A stretch of 64,000 nucleotides of DNA. It comes from Hathewaya limosa (GTDB lineage: Bacteria > Bacillota > Clostridia > Clostridiales > Clostridiaceae). Positions 18,601-26,931 of the stretch are shown one piece after another. Where the stretch lies: the NCBI RefSeq assembly GCF_030815255.1, contig NZ_JAUSWN010000009.1:1-64000 (forward strand). Reading direction: 5' to 3'. Within the stretch, counting starts at the first letter, position 1; every line of letters begins with the position of its first letter. The position numbers were made by a program, and so were the translations under genes. Under the pieces are notes generated by a model. It saw only the letters and a list, made by a program, of their open reading frames with translations. It was not told the DNA's origin and searched no databases.

Positions 18601-18821
18601 TGTCTACTAGTTGCTAAAATTTTACCATTTTTATCAGTTATCTCCCCTCGTGGAGCAGACTTTAATATCATTTTATGAGTATTTGAATTAGCCTTTTCGC
18701 TAAAATAATCTCCTTTAATAACCTGTAAATAGAAAAGTCTTGAAACTATAGCTGTATAAATAAAGATTAAACAAATTGTAAATCCATAAAATCTATTAAA
18801 AGCTTTTTTTTTCTTTTTCAT
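15651..18821 (-). CDS. mrdA: Penicillin-binding protein 2 (elongation transpeptidase)
   Basis: This 1056-residue class B PBP cross-links peptidoglycan with RodA during elongation. It has an N-terminal membrane anchor (about 12-32), a PBP dimer domain interrupted by long insertions, and a transpeptidase domain with the catalytic GSIFKP (SxxK, about 555), the SNN motif (about 614) and GGKTGSA (about 892). The last 80 or so residues are a Lys/Ser/Asn-rich low-complexity tail. It is clearly longer than E. coli PBP2 (about 630), as is usual in clostridia. It lies 10 bp after mreD in the mreBCD-mrdA operon. Confidence 0.93.
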   Translation of the reverse strand: MKKKKKAFNRFYGFTICLIFIYTAIVSRLFYLQVIKGDYFSEKANSNTHKMILKSAPRGEITDKNGKILATSRQSFMLIFTETEESKKEFYNTMEKVFNILKENKSTIEDDFPLKIEPFRFEFNVSAESAKRWNENRFKKDRGIDEFILKTEFPGKKKEDLTKEQNNLIDKKINSISAEEVFDNLITDKSYKIYDLAKENYIKEQWKSVTDKDSIDEEKWTKEISNKWDGLEKSYKVQYLHSKYNLKTIRDYMVIKDKIKMQSFSGYKPVVIANDLSEELAYIFEQLQSDLPGISIIKQPIREYPNGDLGSSILGYIRKINSNEQSKYEEKGYDVSSDYIGAAGIEEKYEDILKGTKGQESIETNKYGRKVKTLGEQTPYPGNNIELTIDKDIQKIAEKALDDKLAFLRKLKDRKPSGEKDDANKVNATRGAAVVLNVKTSAVLALVSRPGYDPNLFTTPGKLSPEEYKKYFNPDLKKFGEEYIKRSELLGLKEFNGEDISKLSDSKKMDYLLNKLFPLSKGIEGNTTLREDNYDLYPKPFYNYATKSLIPPGSIFKPVTSVAGLEEKVITADTRIYDAGPYNKRYKQFRGASWKYNLYKSSHGNQNLKEALRDSNNYYMFDIADRLFAKGGVETKEGLNMIAKYAWQLGLGADPENSPNYSTGIELDENFGQVYNYETGKRTLTVVYTQKLYDYLQNGTASIWGIKYKGIDIVPRDKEDSKVNETKKKLTEEIKKEMSSKNKGLIGSNIKKLLSQLINISPELKKKSYTSKDLDSMIEAIQASVNDARGEIKSGTNAYNASIGQGLNQFTPLQIANYVATLVNGGNRNKVHMINKITDPEGKVIKDYSKEPQVLGKTTISKATVDSVKLGMKEVSEGGTASSVFKDFPITNGGKTGSATFSNTQDEIGRTSYGNFVGFAPYDDPEIAVVVMLFDGGHGSYAADVVKAIYEQYFKEQLLKQNSNYKFKYPDITVPEKIKKEKEEKDKKAADKSKEISGKYNKDNTNKKQNTSLKETDISNSKSKTTNVSTEKEKNVDRSKNKNKVTNGDEKSKSTG

Positions 18822-18831
18822 ATTATCACCC

Positions 18832-19323
18832 TTAATACTTCCAATAATTTTTCATAAAAGTTTTTTCACTTAATTTGTAAATAAACTTATACATAAATAA
18901 ACCAATAACAAAGTTATATAGACTTATAAATACCACAGAGTTAAGGGTAATACTTTCTTTAATAAAAAACGCTATTCCAAAAATTATCAATCCTTTAAGT
19001 AAACTAAGTATAAAATTACATACAATTGGAATAAGATATTTTTCTTTAAAAATAGCCTTACCAATTTGTGCTGCAAGAAGACATACTATTAAATTTGAAA
19101 ATCCATTGACTCCTAATACTCCTGTAAAATACACATCTTGCATAATGCCAGACATTGCTCCTATAATAATAGCTTCTTCTGTGCCACTTATAAGAGAAAA
19201 ATATATAGAAAAAATCAATAAAAGACTAGGATAATAGCCATTTATACTTATAAATGGCATAACACTACAATCTAATATTAAAAGTAAAATCATAATCCCT
19301 GACACTGTAAAAAATTTTTTCAT
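18832..19323 (-). CDS. mreD: Rod shape-determining protein MreD
   Basis: This 163-residue integral membrane protein has about five or six spans and belongs to the elongasome. Sequence identity in the family is low, so the call rests on size, hydrophobic pattern (including an AIIIGAMSGIMQDVYFTG stretch like other MreD) and position between mreC and mrdA. AAAAGGTG precedes the ATG at 19323. Confidence 0.92.
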   Translation of the reverse strand: MKKFFTVSGIMILLLILDCSVMPFISINGYYPSLLLIFSIYFSLISGTEEAIIIGAMSGIMQDVYFTGVLGVNGFSNLIVCLLAAQIGKAIFKEKYLIPIVCNFILSLLKGLIIFGIAFFIKESITLNSVVFISLYNFVIGLFMYKFIYKLSEKTFMKNYWKY

Positions 19324-19337
19324 ATCTTTATCACCTT

Positions 19338-20186
19338 TTAATATTTAACCTGTCTCTTGTCCTTAGGAACTACAATAAATACTTCCTCTAATTTACTCAT
19401 ATTAATGGCAGGTTTTATTATTCCATATTTAACAAATTGACCCTTATCTTCGATTATTTTTGTTATTTTTCCGATTAAAATTCCTTTGGGATATATTTGT
19501 CCTAATCCAGAAGTTAATATAGTATCTCCCTCTTTTATGTCTGCCTCTAAGTTCGAAGTCTCCATTTTAGCTAAAACATTATTACTATCATCTTTATAGC
19601 CTTTTACTATACCATTAGCTTCTTGAGAACGTTGATTGAATCCAGCTACTGAGATATTTTCATTTCCTAGTGTTTGAATAATAGACCAATTACTACCTAC
19701 AGATGTAACTTGCCCCACTAGCCCTTCACTGGTAATTGCTACCATTCTTTTTGATATTCCATCATTTGTTCCTTTATTTATTATATATCCATCTAAATAA
19801 CTATTTCCTGCAATTCCAAGTACGCTACATCCTATATATTTGTATTTATCATTTTCATTTTCATAATTTACCATTTTTCTTAAACGCTTATTTTCTTTTT
19901 TTATGTTTTCGTAGTCAATAATTGAATTTTTTAATTTAGCATTTTCTTTTTTTAACTCTTCATTTTGATCTTTTACTTTACTAAAGTTAAATGCAAAACT
20001 TACAGTATTTTTTATCTTAGAATTAACCTTATAAAATAATTCTTGAATTGGATTTAAAATTACACCTACACCATTTCCAGCAAAATTAATATTACTTCTT
20101 TTGCTTGTGTATCCTATTAAAGCAAAAAAACCTATACACAAGCATATTATTATAATAATTAACTTATTCTTTTTCCAAAATTTCAT
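19338..20186 (-). CDS. mreC: Rod shape-determining protein MreC
   Basis: This 282-residue bitopic protein has one N-terminal membrane span (about 9-25), a coiled coil rich in Lys/Glu/Asn (about 65-105) and a beta-rich extracytoplasmic domain (about 115-275), which activates PBP2/RodA. SGLGQIYPKGILIGKI is a typical MreC segment. The ATG is 3 nt past the mreB stop codon and the ribosome site lies within the mreB end, so translation is probably coupled. Confidence 0.95.
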   Translation of the reverse strand: MKFWKKNKLIIIIICLCIGFFALIGYTSKRSNINFAGNGVGVILNPIQELFYKVNSKIKNTVSFAFNFSKVKDQNEELKKENAKLKNSIIDYENIKKENKRLRKMVNYENENDKYKYIGCSVLGIAGNSYLDGYIINKGTNDGISKRMVAITSEGLVGQVTSVGSNWSIIQTLGNENISVAGFNQRSQEANGIVKGYKDDSNNVLAKMETSNLEADIKEGDTILTSGLGQIYPKGILIGKITKIIEDKGQFVKYGIIKPAINMSKLEEVFIVVPKDKRQVKY

Positions 20187-20189
20187 TTC

Positions 20190-21209
20190 CTATTTTCTTC
20201 TCTTTTCCAAAAGTCCTATATTGTCTAATGCCTTACCTGCTCCAATAACTACACAATCTAATGGAGATTCAGCTATATTTACAGGCATATGTGTTTCATG
20301 GTGTATTAATTTATCTAATCCTTTAATCATTGCTCCGCCACCAGTTAAAGTAATACCTTTATCCATAACATCTGAAGCTAGTTCTGGTGGAGTTTTTTCT
20401 AAAGTTATTTTTATGGCATCTAATATCGCTGCTATTGGTTCATTTAGAGCTTCTCTTATATCATCTTCTGAAACTTCGATATTTTTAGGAAGTCCTGTAA
20501 TTAAATCTCTTCCTTTAACAAACATTTTATTTACTTCATTATCGCCTTCTTCTTTATACACACATCCTAAATTAATTTTTATATGCTCTGCTGTTCTTTC
20601 CCCAATTGCTAAATTAAAGGCTTTTCTTATATAAACAATTATAGATTTATCAATTTCATCTCCTGCCACTCTTAAAGATTGGCTTGTAACAATACCACCT
20701 AAAGATAAAACTGCTACTTCCGTAGTTCCTCCACCAATATCAACAATCATGCTTCCTGTTGGTTCATTTACTGGAAGTCCTGCTCCTATTGCAGCTGCTT
20801 TAGGTTCCTCTAAAAGATATACTTCTCTAGCTCCTGCATTAGCAGTAGCACCTTTAATAGCCTTTCTTTCAACTTCTGTAACTCCTGATGGATAGCAAAC
20901 TACTATCCTTGGACTAGCAAAAGCTGATTTTGGACATAGTTTTTTTATAAAGTAATTAAGCATTTTTTCAGTAACGTCAAAATCTGCTATAACGCCATCT
21001 TTCATAGGTCTTATAGCTACTATATTTCCTGGTGTTCTACCTATCATTTCCTTTGCTTCATTTCCTACAGCTAAAACCTTGTTTGTATCTAAATTAATAG
21101 CAACAACTGAAGGTTCCCTTAATACTATACCTTTTCCCTTAACATATATTAACGTGTTAGCTGTTCCTAAATCTATTCCCATATCTTTTGAAATCCCAAA
21201 TAATCCCAT
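20190..21209 (-). CDS. mreB: Actin-like shape protein MreB
   Basis: This 339-residue bacterial actin forms membrane-bound filaments that steer lateral wall synthesis. The phosphate-binding loop GIDLGTANT (about 11-19), the second phosphate region DIGGGTTEVAV and the adenosine motif GGGAMIKGLD are intact. AAAGGAG precedes the ATG at 21209. It is the first gene of mreBCD-mrdA and lies about 20 bp after radC. Confidence 0.97.
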   Translation of the reverse strand: MGLFGISKDMGIDLGTANTLIYVKGKGIVLREPSVVAINLDTNKVLAVGNEAKEMIGRTPGNIVAIRPMKDGVIADFDVTEKMLNYFIKKLCPKSAFASPRIVVCYPSGVTEVERKAIKGATANAGAREVYLLEEPKAAAIGAGLPVNEPTGSMIVDIGGGTTEVAVLSLGGIVTSQSLRVAGDEIDKSIIVYIRKAFNLAIGERTAEHIKINLGCVYKEEGDNEVNKMFVKGRDLITGLPKNIEVSEDDIREALNEPIAAILDAIKITLEKTPPELASDVMDKGITLTGGGAMIKGLDKLIHHETHMPVNIAESPLDCVVIGAGKALDNIGLLEKRRK

Positions 21210-21229
21210 TTGTCATTTCTCCTTTCGTT

Positions 21230-21916
21230 TTACAATAAGTTATGTTCTTTTAAACTTATAAATTTTCTATTTCCAATTATAATATGATCTAGTAATTGTA
21301 TTCCTAAAATTTTTCCACTTTCTTTAATTCTTATAGTAACATTAATATCCTCTTTACTTGGCCATGGATCTCCTGAAGGATGATTATGAAAAATTATAAT
21401 AGAAGCAGAATTTTTTAAAATAGCTTCTTTAAATATTTCTCTTGGATGTACTATAGATGAATTAATAGATCCTATAGAAACATTTTTTTCAAAGATGACC
21501 TTATTTTTAACATTAAGCATTACCACCTTTAAAATCTCTTGCTCTAAGCATCTCATTTCCTCCATAACATAAAATGCAGCATCTTTAGGAGATGAAATTT
21601 TATATTCTTCTCCTGCCTTATAACTTTTAAATCTTTTAGATATTTCTCCCAAGGCAATCAATTGTGCTGCTTTAGCCTCACCTATTCCTTTAAGTTTTAA
21701 AAAATCTTCTTTAGTACATGATAAAAGCTTATTAAATCCTCCAGCTTCCTTTATAATCCTAGAACTTAAATTAAGTATATTTTCTTTTTTATGTCCTGTT
21801 CTTAAAATTATAGCAATTAACTCTGTATTAGATAAATATTCAGGTCCATACCTTAAAAGTCTCTCTCTTGGTCTTTCGTTAACAGGTAATTCTTTAATAA
21901 TTATGTTTTCCTCCAT
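21230..21916 (-). CDS. radC: RadC family JAMM-domain protein
   Basis: This 228-residue protein has an N-terminal helix-hairpin-helix region (LLKLKGIGEAKA) and a C-terminal JAMM/MPN metalloprotease-like domain with HNHPSGDPWPSKED holding the zinc ligands. Despite the name, a role in DNA repair is doubtful and the substrate is unknown. It lies between maf and mreB, its usual place in Firmicutes. The ATG at 21916 follows a weak AAGG site. Confidence 0.94.
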   Translation of the reverse strand: MEENIIIKELPVNERPRERLLRYGPEYLSNTELIAIILRTGHKKENILNLSSRIIKEAGGFNKLLSCTKEDFLKLKGIGEAKAAQLIALGEISKRFKSYKAGEEYKISSPKDAAFYVMEEMRCLEQEILKVVMLNVKNKVIFEKNVSIGSINSSIVHPREIFKEAILKNSASIIIFHNHPSGDPWPSKEDINVTIRIKESGKILGIQLLDHIIIGNRKFISLKEHNLL

Positions 21917-21941
21917 TCTTAGAAAACCAACCTTTCTATTA

Positions 21942-22520
21942 TTAAATTACCCTCATTCCCCTTAATGTTTTATACAATTTATTTAAAGGAAGACCTACTA
22001 CATTAAAATAACATCCGTTAATTTTTTCAACAAAAATTGATGCTTCTCCTTGTATTCCATAGGCTCCTGCTTTATCAAAACAATCTCCCTTTTTTATGTA
22101 ATTATTTATTTCTTCATCACTAATTTCTATAAATCTAACCTCTGTGCAACAACTTTCTTCTATAATTTCATTAGTAGTTGTATTATATATAATAAAACCA
22201 GAATAAACCTTATGTGCATTACCACTTAAGGCTTTTATCATGTTAAAAGCATCTATTTCATTTTTAGGTTTTCCAAGTACTTCCCCATTTAAGAATACCA
22301 GTGTATCACAAGCTATAATTAATTTTCCCTCTCTATCATTTAATGAATTATAGACATCTAAAGCTTTTCCTCTTGAAATTTGTTTTACATATAAAGAAGG
22401 GTCTCCTTTAAATTCTATACTTTTTTCATTAAAATTACTCTTCATAACCTTAAAATCATTAAATATAACTTTTAATAATTCCTGTCTTCGTGGAGAACCT
22501 GATGCAAGTATAACTTCCAC
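21942..22520 (-). CDS. maf: Maf-type nucleoside triphosphate pyrophosphatase
   Basis: This 192-residue enzyme of the Maf family hydrolyses non-canonical or modified nucleoside triphosphates (dTTP/UTP type). It begins with the signature LASGSPRRQELL, and the IACDTLVFLNG segment supplies the catalytic Asp. The start is GTG at 22520 with AGGAG upstream. It heads the maf-radC-mreBCD-mrdA run. Confidence 0.94.
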   Translation of the reverse strand: MEVILASGSPRRQELLKVIFNDFKVMKSNFNEKSIEFKGDPSLYVKQISRGKALDVYNSLNDREGKLIIACDTLVFLNGEVLGKPKNEIDAFNMIKALSGNAHKVYSGFIIYNTTTNEIIEESCCTEVRFIEISDEEINNYIKKGDCFDKAGAYGIQGEASIFVEKINGCYFNVVGLPLNKLYKTLRGMRVI

Positions 22521-22749
22521 TTTATCACTCTCCTATTAGAATTATTAGCTTTTTATTGTTCTAATAACCTCTAAATTTTTAAATAAGTATACATATTTCA
22601 TTTTACTTTAGTATACTTATTATATCTTATATAGTTTATCATTTAATAAATTTATACACAAGTATATTAAAGTCCATTTTATAAATTTTTTAAAATTGTA
22701 ATCTTTTCGTAAGATTATCTATTTATTTAAAAAACTTCAATGAATTTAA

Positions 22750-22782
22750 CAAAAAGATCTTGCATTATGCAAGATCTTTTTG
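22750..22782 (-). terminator. Terminator after the SPOR-domain gene
   Basis: A perfect 14-bp stem (22751-22764 with 22768-22781, AAAAAGATCTTGCA and its complement) has a 3-nt loop. The remaining 22521-22810 gap upstream of maf is AT-rich and shows nothing else I can name. Confidence 0.85.
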
Positions 22783-22810
22783 TTCTTTAAATATATTTTA
22801 TAATTAAGTA

Positions 22811-23578
22811 TTAATTTAAATTTTTTAAAAAAACATATATATAATTATAATTTTCACTTAAGCTTTTTCTATTAATTTCCTTAGGTAGTTTTTGTATATA
22901 TTTTTTTAATTCATTTAACTTAAGATAATTAGGATCATTTTCTATTTTTCTATTAGAGCTTAATTGTGATGTCCATTTTTTTAATTGACCTGTATTTATA
23001 GATTTTATATTAGGATCATTAAATTTGTTTAAAATCTTTAATGTTCCATCTATAATTTTACCTATTTGTGCTGTACCTTCATCTTGCATATTAACTTCAA
23101 ATTTAGCCTTATTATATTCAATCCCCAAACTATTAAGTTTTTGTATAACTGTATCTACATTATTTTCTAAAAAAACTCCTCCAATAATTTTATAAAATTC
23201 TCCATCATGTATCACAGTAGGGTATACTATGTTTTTTATACTTTCTAAAACCTTTTTAGCATTTTCTTCACTTTTAAATACTCCACATTGTACCCCATAA
23301 AACTCCATATATCCTTTTGAACTTTCTTTAACATTCTTATGATCTTTATCATTTTTATGTATTTTTTTTTCATTGTCATTATCTGAATTATTAATTTTAT
23401 TTATTCCATTACTAATATTGGGTAGCTTTTTTCCAATATCGGTTTTAAAAAAATATTTTGAAAGTAATATTGCACTTAATCCTATACATACTATAAAAGT
23501 TAATATTATAATAATAGAATTTTGTGAACTTTTCTTTCTTTTTTGAATCCCTCTTATATTATATTTAGTATACTTCAT
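22811..23578 (-). CDS. SPOR-domain membrane protein
   Basis: This 255-residue bitopic protein has a basic N terminus (residues 1-20), one membrane span (about 21-43), a charged Asn/Lys linker and a SPOR-like domain (about 90-162: GVQCGVFKSEENAKKVLES). SPOR domains bind denuded glycan at division or spore septa. The remaining C-terminal 90 residues are unassigned. GGGGGG precedes the ATG at 23578. It is likely monocistronic with its own terminator. A cell-wall or sporulation role is inferred from the domain only. Confidence 0.8.
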   Translation of the reverse strand: MKYTKYNIRGIQKRKKSSQNSIIIILTFIVCIGLSAILLSKYFFKTDIGKKLPNISNGINKINNSDNDNEKKIHKNDKDHKNVKESSKGYMEFYGVQCGVFKSEENAKKVLESIKNIVYPTVIHDGEFYKIIGGVFLENNVDTVIQKLNSLGIEYNKAKFEVNMQDEGTAQIGKIIDGTLKILNKFNDPNIKSINTGQLKKWTSQLSSNRKIENDPNYLKLNELKKYIQKLPKEINRKSLSENYNYIYVFLKNLN

Positions 23579-23733
23579 TTTTATCCCCCCTGTTTATTTC
23601 TATATTTATATTATATGGGATTTAATTCTAAATATAACTTTAATTTTATTTTTTATCAATATGAGTGCAAATATTATTTTCTAATTAATATGAATATAAT
23701 ATCTTATTGTCTTAATAATATCAGTATATGAAC

Positions 23734-24240
23734 TTATTGTTTCACTAATATGAGCATATCTTTTTTCTTTTCATTTATATCGAAAAACTCTTTAGATATT
23801 CTTTCAATACAGAATCCATTTTTCTTCCAAAATCTTAGATTATCTTTTTCCTCATTTAATATGCCAGTATAAAACACTTTAATATCATATGTTTTTTTTA
23901 GAAATTCAATAATTTTAATAATTAATTTACTTCCTATTCCTTTATTTCTATATTCTTTATTTATATGGATACAATTTATCCATACTTTGTTACTTTTTTT
24001 AAATTCTACACGTCCTCTTAAAAAACCTATAAATTTATGTTCACATTCAAACTTAGCAAAGAATTCCCCTTCTGTTAAGTAGTATTCTAAGAACCTGTCA
24101 TAAACCTCTTCTATATTCATATATTCTTTATTTCCAACAAAAAACTTTTCTTTTGTTATAGAATTATAAATTTTTATTACATCATTCTTATTTACATCTT
24201 TAACTTCTATATCTTCTACAACTAAATTAAGATTTAACAT
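23734..24240 (-). CDS. GNAT family N-acetyltransferase
   Basis: This 168-residue protein has the GNAT fold. The acetyl-CoA-binding motif appears as NKGIGSKLI (R/QxxGxG/A type) at about 105-113, followed by the late NFRFWKKNGFC-like element (LRFWKKNGF). The acceptor is unknown. GGTGG precedes the ATG at 24240. It stands alone between the SPOR gene and the acidic-protein gene. Confidence 0.85.
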   Translation of the reverse strand: MLNLNLVVEDIEVKDVNKNDVIKIYNSITKEKFFVGNKEYMNIEEVYDRFLEYYLTEGEFFAKFECEHKFIGFLRGRVEFKKSNKVWINCIHINKEYRNKGIGSKLIIKIIEFLKKTYDIKVFYTGILNEEKDNLRFWKKNGFCIERISKEFFDINEKKKDMLILVKQ

Positions 24241-24344
24241 ATGCTCACCACCTTACAATAATAAAAATTCTACATTTTTACTATTTTTCCTCTTAATTTA
24301 TTTATAAAATAGTTTTAAGCTATAATATTTTTTAGTATAAAAGG

Positions 24345-24377
24345 AAAAGACTTGCAATTAGCTATTACAAGTCTTTT
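24345..24377 (-). terminator. Terminator after the acidic His/Cys protein gene
   Basis: A 10-bp stem (24345-24354 AAAAGACTTG with 24368-24377) is extended by a few inner pairs. It lies 12 bp beyond the stop codon of the gene at 24389. Confidence 0.8.
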
Positions 24378-24388
24378 TAATTTATATA

Positions 24389-24907
24389 TTATCTATTTGA
24401 ATATTTTAGTGTTAATTTTATAATACGCATAATTATTCTTTTACATTGTTCTGCTGGAATACAATATCTTCTCAATGCATCAAAAATTTCTGGATTACAC
24501 TTTCTTATTTTCATATAAATTCTATTTACATCACAGTTACAATGACAATGATGTTTATGTCCTCTTAATAAATCTTCATTTTCTTCCTCGTCATCCATAT
24601 ATCTTTCTTCTATAAATAGAGGTACTCCAAATACAGGTTTAAATGTTCTATTATCCCTTTTTAAATCCTCATCCATATAAGATAAATCCTCTAATTCATT
24701 AAATTCATCGAATTCATCAAATTCATCCTTAATTTCAGATCTTTCACCTCTATAATCATTTTCATCATATAAATATGTTTCATTTGAATCTCTTGTATAG
24801 TTTTTCTCTATTTCTTCTTCTAAACTAATTCCAGACTTCATTGGAATCATAGCATATTCCTCATCATCTAACAGTAAGCTTGGATATTTTTCTAACTCAT
24901 TTATCAT
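24389..24907 (-). CDS. Acidic protein with His/Cys cluster, unknown function
   Basis: I do not recognise this 172-residue soluble protein. Residues 1-115 are very acidic with a short DEFDEFDEF repeat (61-69). Residues 117-125 form a dense His/Cys cluster (HKHHCHCNC), a plausible metal site. The C-terminal 45 residues are basic with three more Cys. No signal peptide or membrane span is seen. The start at ATG 24907 follows GGAGG by 7 nt. It is transcribed in the same direction as the SOD-like gene 64 bp upstream and may share its transcript. Such acidic, His/Cys-rich proteins occur among clostridial spore coat components, but that is a guess. Confidence 0.6.
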   Translation of the reverse strand: MINELEKYPSLLLDDEEYAMIPMKSGISLEEEIEKNYTRDSNETYLYDENDYRGERSEIKDEFDEFDEFNELEDLSYMDEDLKRDNRTFKPVFGVPLFIEERYMDDEEENEDLLRGHKHHCHCNCDVNRIYMKIRKCNPEIFDALRRYCIPAEQCKRIIMRIIKLTLKYSNR

Positions 24908-24970
24908 TATAAAACCTCCATAAATAATCACATTATTAATTTATGATTTTATTCCTAAAATGATACATAA

Positions 24971-25618
24971 TTATGTGATTTTTAATAATTGCTCTGCTTT
25001 TAATAATCTTCGTTTTACTACATCCCAATTTATCGTCTTTAAAAATGTATCTATATATGCCTTTCTATCAATTCCAAAGTCTATCATATATGCATGCTCA
25101 TAAACATCTAAAACTAGTATAGGAATTGAATTCCAAATACCTCCTTCATCATGTGCATCACAACCATATATGTGTAATTTATTATCAATAGGTTCTAAAG
25201 CAACAACCACCCATCCCCTAACAGATAATGCTGACTTAGTAAATAAGTCTACGAATCTTTCACAGCCTTGAAAATCCTTTTCTAATCTTTCAAGTATTTC
25301 ATATGGCATACTTGGTACGTTATACTCACTATTATTTAAACATATATTTTGAAAATATAATTGATGCAACTTTACCCCATCTAATGCAAAACTTTGACCT
25401 TTTAATAAAGCTCTTAATTTACTATAAGTTTGATTTCCTTCCATAAACTTTGGAGTATTGTTTATTATATTATAAATTTCATTTGTTTTGCTTACATATC
25501 CTTCATAAAGTTTATAATGCTGTGTTAATTGCTTCATTGATAGACCTTTAACTTTAGTAAAATCATAATTTTTAGCTATTATTTTCAAATTTATTTCTCC
25601 TAAAAAATACTCTTCCAT
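24971..25618 (-). CDS. Fe/Mn superoxide dismutase family protein with altered ligand
   Basis: This 215-residue protein is recognisable as Fe/Mn-SOD by the C-terminal LDVYEHAYMIDF motif (Asp171, His175), the H85xLYF segment and Tyr41 of the YVSKTN region. The family dismutates superoxide. In my hand alignment with E. coli SodA the first metal ligand, His26, falls on Gln33, with His34 next to it aligning to His27. If correct, the metal site is unusual and activity uncertain. The start codon lacks a clear ribosome site and lies 19 bp after yitT, so it may be read by coupling. A minus-strand hairpin spans 24923-24983 over the stop codon. Confidence 0.8.
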   Translation of the reverse strand: MEEYFLGEINLKIIAKNYDFTKVKGLSMKQLTQHYKLYEGYVSKTNEIYNIINNTPKFMEGNQTYSKLRALLKGQSFALDGVKLHQLYFQNICLNNSEYNVPSMPYEILERLEKDFQGCERFVDLFTKSALSVRGWVVVALEPIDNKLHIYGCDAHDEGGIWNSIPILVLDVYEHAYMIDFGIDRKAYIDTFLKTINWDVVKRRLLKAEQLLKIT

Positions 25619-25637
25619 TTATAATATTCAAATCTTT

Positions 25638-26525
25638 TTAAAAAGATACAGATTTAAATCCTTTTCCTTGAACTTCTGCAACCTCCATTATAGTTATTAC
25701 TGCTGTAGGATCTATTTTATTTATTAATTCTTTTCCTTTTGCCAATTGTTTTGATGACATAACAGAGTAAATAATTTTTTTATCTTCTCCAGTATAAGCA
25801 CCTTGTCCATTTAAAAAAGTTACTCCCCTACCTAACTTATTTAGTATTACTTCCTTGACCTCTTCTGGTTTTTTAGTTATTACAAAAAGCATTTTTTTTC
25901 TATCTAATCCTTCTATAACTTTATCCATAAAGGCAGATTTCATGTACATAGATATTATAGTATATATTGCAATTTCTATACTACCTCCCACTACTGCTCC
26001 TAAAATTACAATACATATATTTATAATAAAACTAATAGTACCTATGGTAACCCCATATTTCTTTTTAACTATAACAGATATAATATCCGTTCCACCTTCT
26101 GATCCCCTACATCTAAATACTATTCCCATTCCCAATCCACCTATTACTCCTCCACAAATACTAGATAGAAGGATATCATTCATGTGATATGCTTTAGTAA
26201 AATCTTTTGTTATAACTAGAAATAAAGACATAGACATCATTCCAATAAAACTACATATTCCAAATTCCTTATCCAAAAATTTAATTCCCATTATAAACAA
26301 AGGAATATTTAATAAAAACACAAATATACCTGAGGGAATATAGGTTAAATATTGAATTATAATAGCTACTCCTGTTACCCCGCCGGCTATTAATTTATGT
26401 GGTGTAATAAATAAGTTAACCGAAAGTGAATAAATAAATGTTCCCAAGATAATCATAAATAATCTATAAGTTCTTTCCTTAGTAAAAAATTCTTTAAATT
26501 TAATTTCTTTCTTTAACCCTTTCAT
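25638..26525 (-). CDS. YitT family membrane protein (DUF161 + DUF2179)
   Basis: This 295-residue protein has five or so membrane spans (about 20-190) and a soluble C-terminal DUF2179 domain (about 225-290). The family motifs AGGVTGVAIIIQYL and RGSEGGTDIISVI are clear. The biochemical role of YitT proteins is not settled. AGGAGG precedes the ATG at 26525. It reads toward the SOD-like gene at 19 bp and is isolated from cbiN by a terminator. Confidence 0.9.
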   Translation of the reverse strand: MKGLKKEIKFKEFFTKERTYRLFMIILGTFIYSLSVNLFITPHKLIAGGVTGVAIIIQYLTYIPSGIFVFLLNIPLFIMGIKFLDKEFGICSFIGMMSMSLFLVITKDFTKAYHMNDILLSSICGGVIGGLGMGIVFRCRGSEGGTDIISVIVKKKYGVTIGTISFIINICIVILGAVVGGSIEIAIYTIISMYMKSAFMDKVIEGLDRKKMLFVITKKPEEVKEVILNKLGRGVTFLNGQGAYTGEDKKIIYSVMSSKQLAKGKELINKIDPTAVITIMEVAEVQGKGFKSVSF

Positions 26526-26557
26526 TATTATCCTCCTAAATTTTAAATAATAAAAAT

Positions 26558-26591
26558 AAAAAGCCCAAGAGAAATACCTCCTGAGCTTTTT
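26558..26591 (-). terminator. Terminator of the cbiM-cbiN operon
   Basis: The 14-nt arms 26558-26571 and 26578-26591 pair completely on the minus strand when G-U pairs are counted. A T-rich arm and tail follow. It lies 8 bp past the cbiN stop codon, before yitT, so no cbiQ or cbiO follows. Confidence 0.8.
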
Positions 26592-26598
26592 ATTTTTA

Positions 26599-26931
26599 CT
26601 AAGATTCTTTTATTGAATTTTTGTTAGTTCCTTGCATTTTTTCTTGTACCGGTGATTTTCTTTTACCTTTCATATATCCAAAATAATAAGCCACAACTGC
26701 TGTACCTATAGATGCTTGAACAGCAAATAACAAACTTTCGACTTCTCCACTTGGTGGTTCCCAAATATGTTCTGCCCATGGCTTATAGTTTTTATTTATC
26801 TTAGTTATAGCATCTTCTGCTTGATCATCTGCTCCAGCAAATTCAGCACCTGATTTTAAAATTAATGGTGCTACAATGATGACAATTGCAACTAAAAATA
26901 ATATTATATTAGTCTTTTTAGATGATTTCAT
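26599..26931 (-). CDS. cbiN: Cobalt ECF transporter auxiliary protein CbiN
   Basis: This 110-residue protein has two membrane spans (about 8-26 and 68-88) around a loop with the family motif GADDQAEDAI and the later PWAEHIWEPPSGEVESLLFA. CbiN assists CbiM in Co2+ uptake. I choose ATG 26931 with GAGGGATC upstream, giving a 14-bp overlap with cbiM. A TTG one codon earlier is in frame. No ATPase or CbiQ gene follows. Confidence 0.93.
   Translation of the reverse strand: MKSSKKTNIILFLVAIVIIVAPLILKSGAEFAGADDQAEDAITKINKNYKPWAEHIWEPPSGEVESLLFAVQASIGTAVVAYYFGYMKGKRKSPVQEKMQGTNKNSIKES

Noticed and set aside
20101..20634. 177-codon plus-strand ORF antisense to mreB and mreC
   Set aside because: It is a shadow frame of a conserved gene pair, with no ribosome site or recognisable domain.
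24700..24735. Short tandem repeat GAATTCATC-like units as a CRISPR or satellite
   Set aside because: It is the coding repeat DEFDEFDEF within the acidic protein gene, with units too short and contiguous for a CRISPR array.
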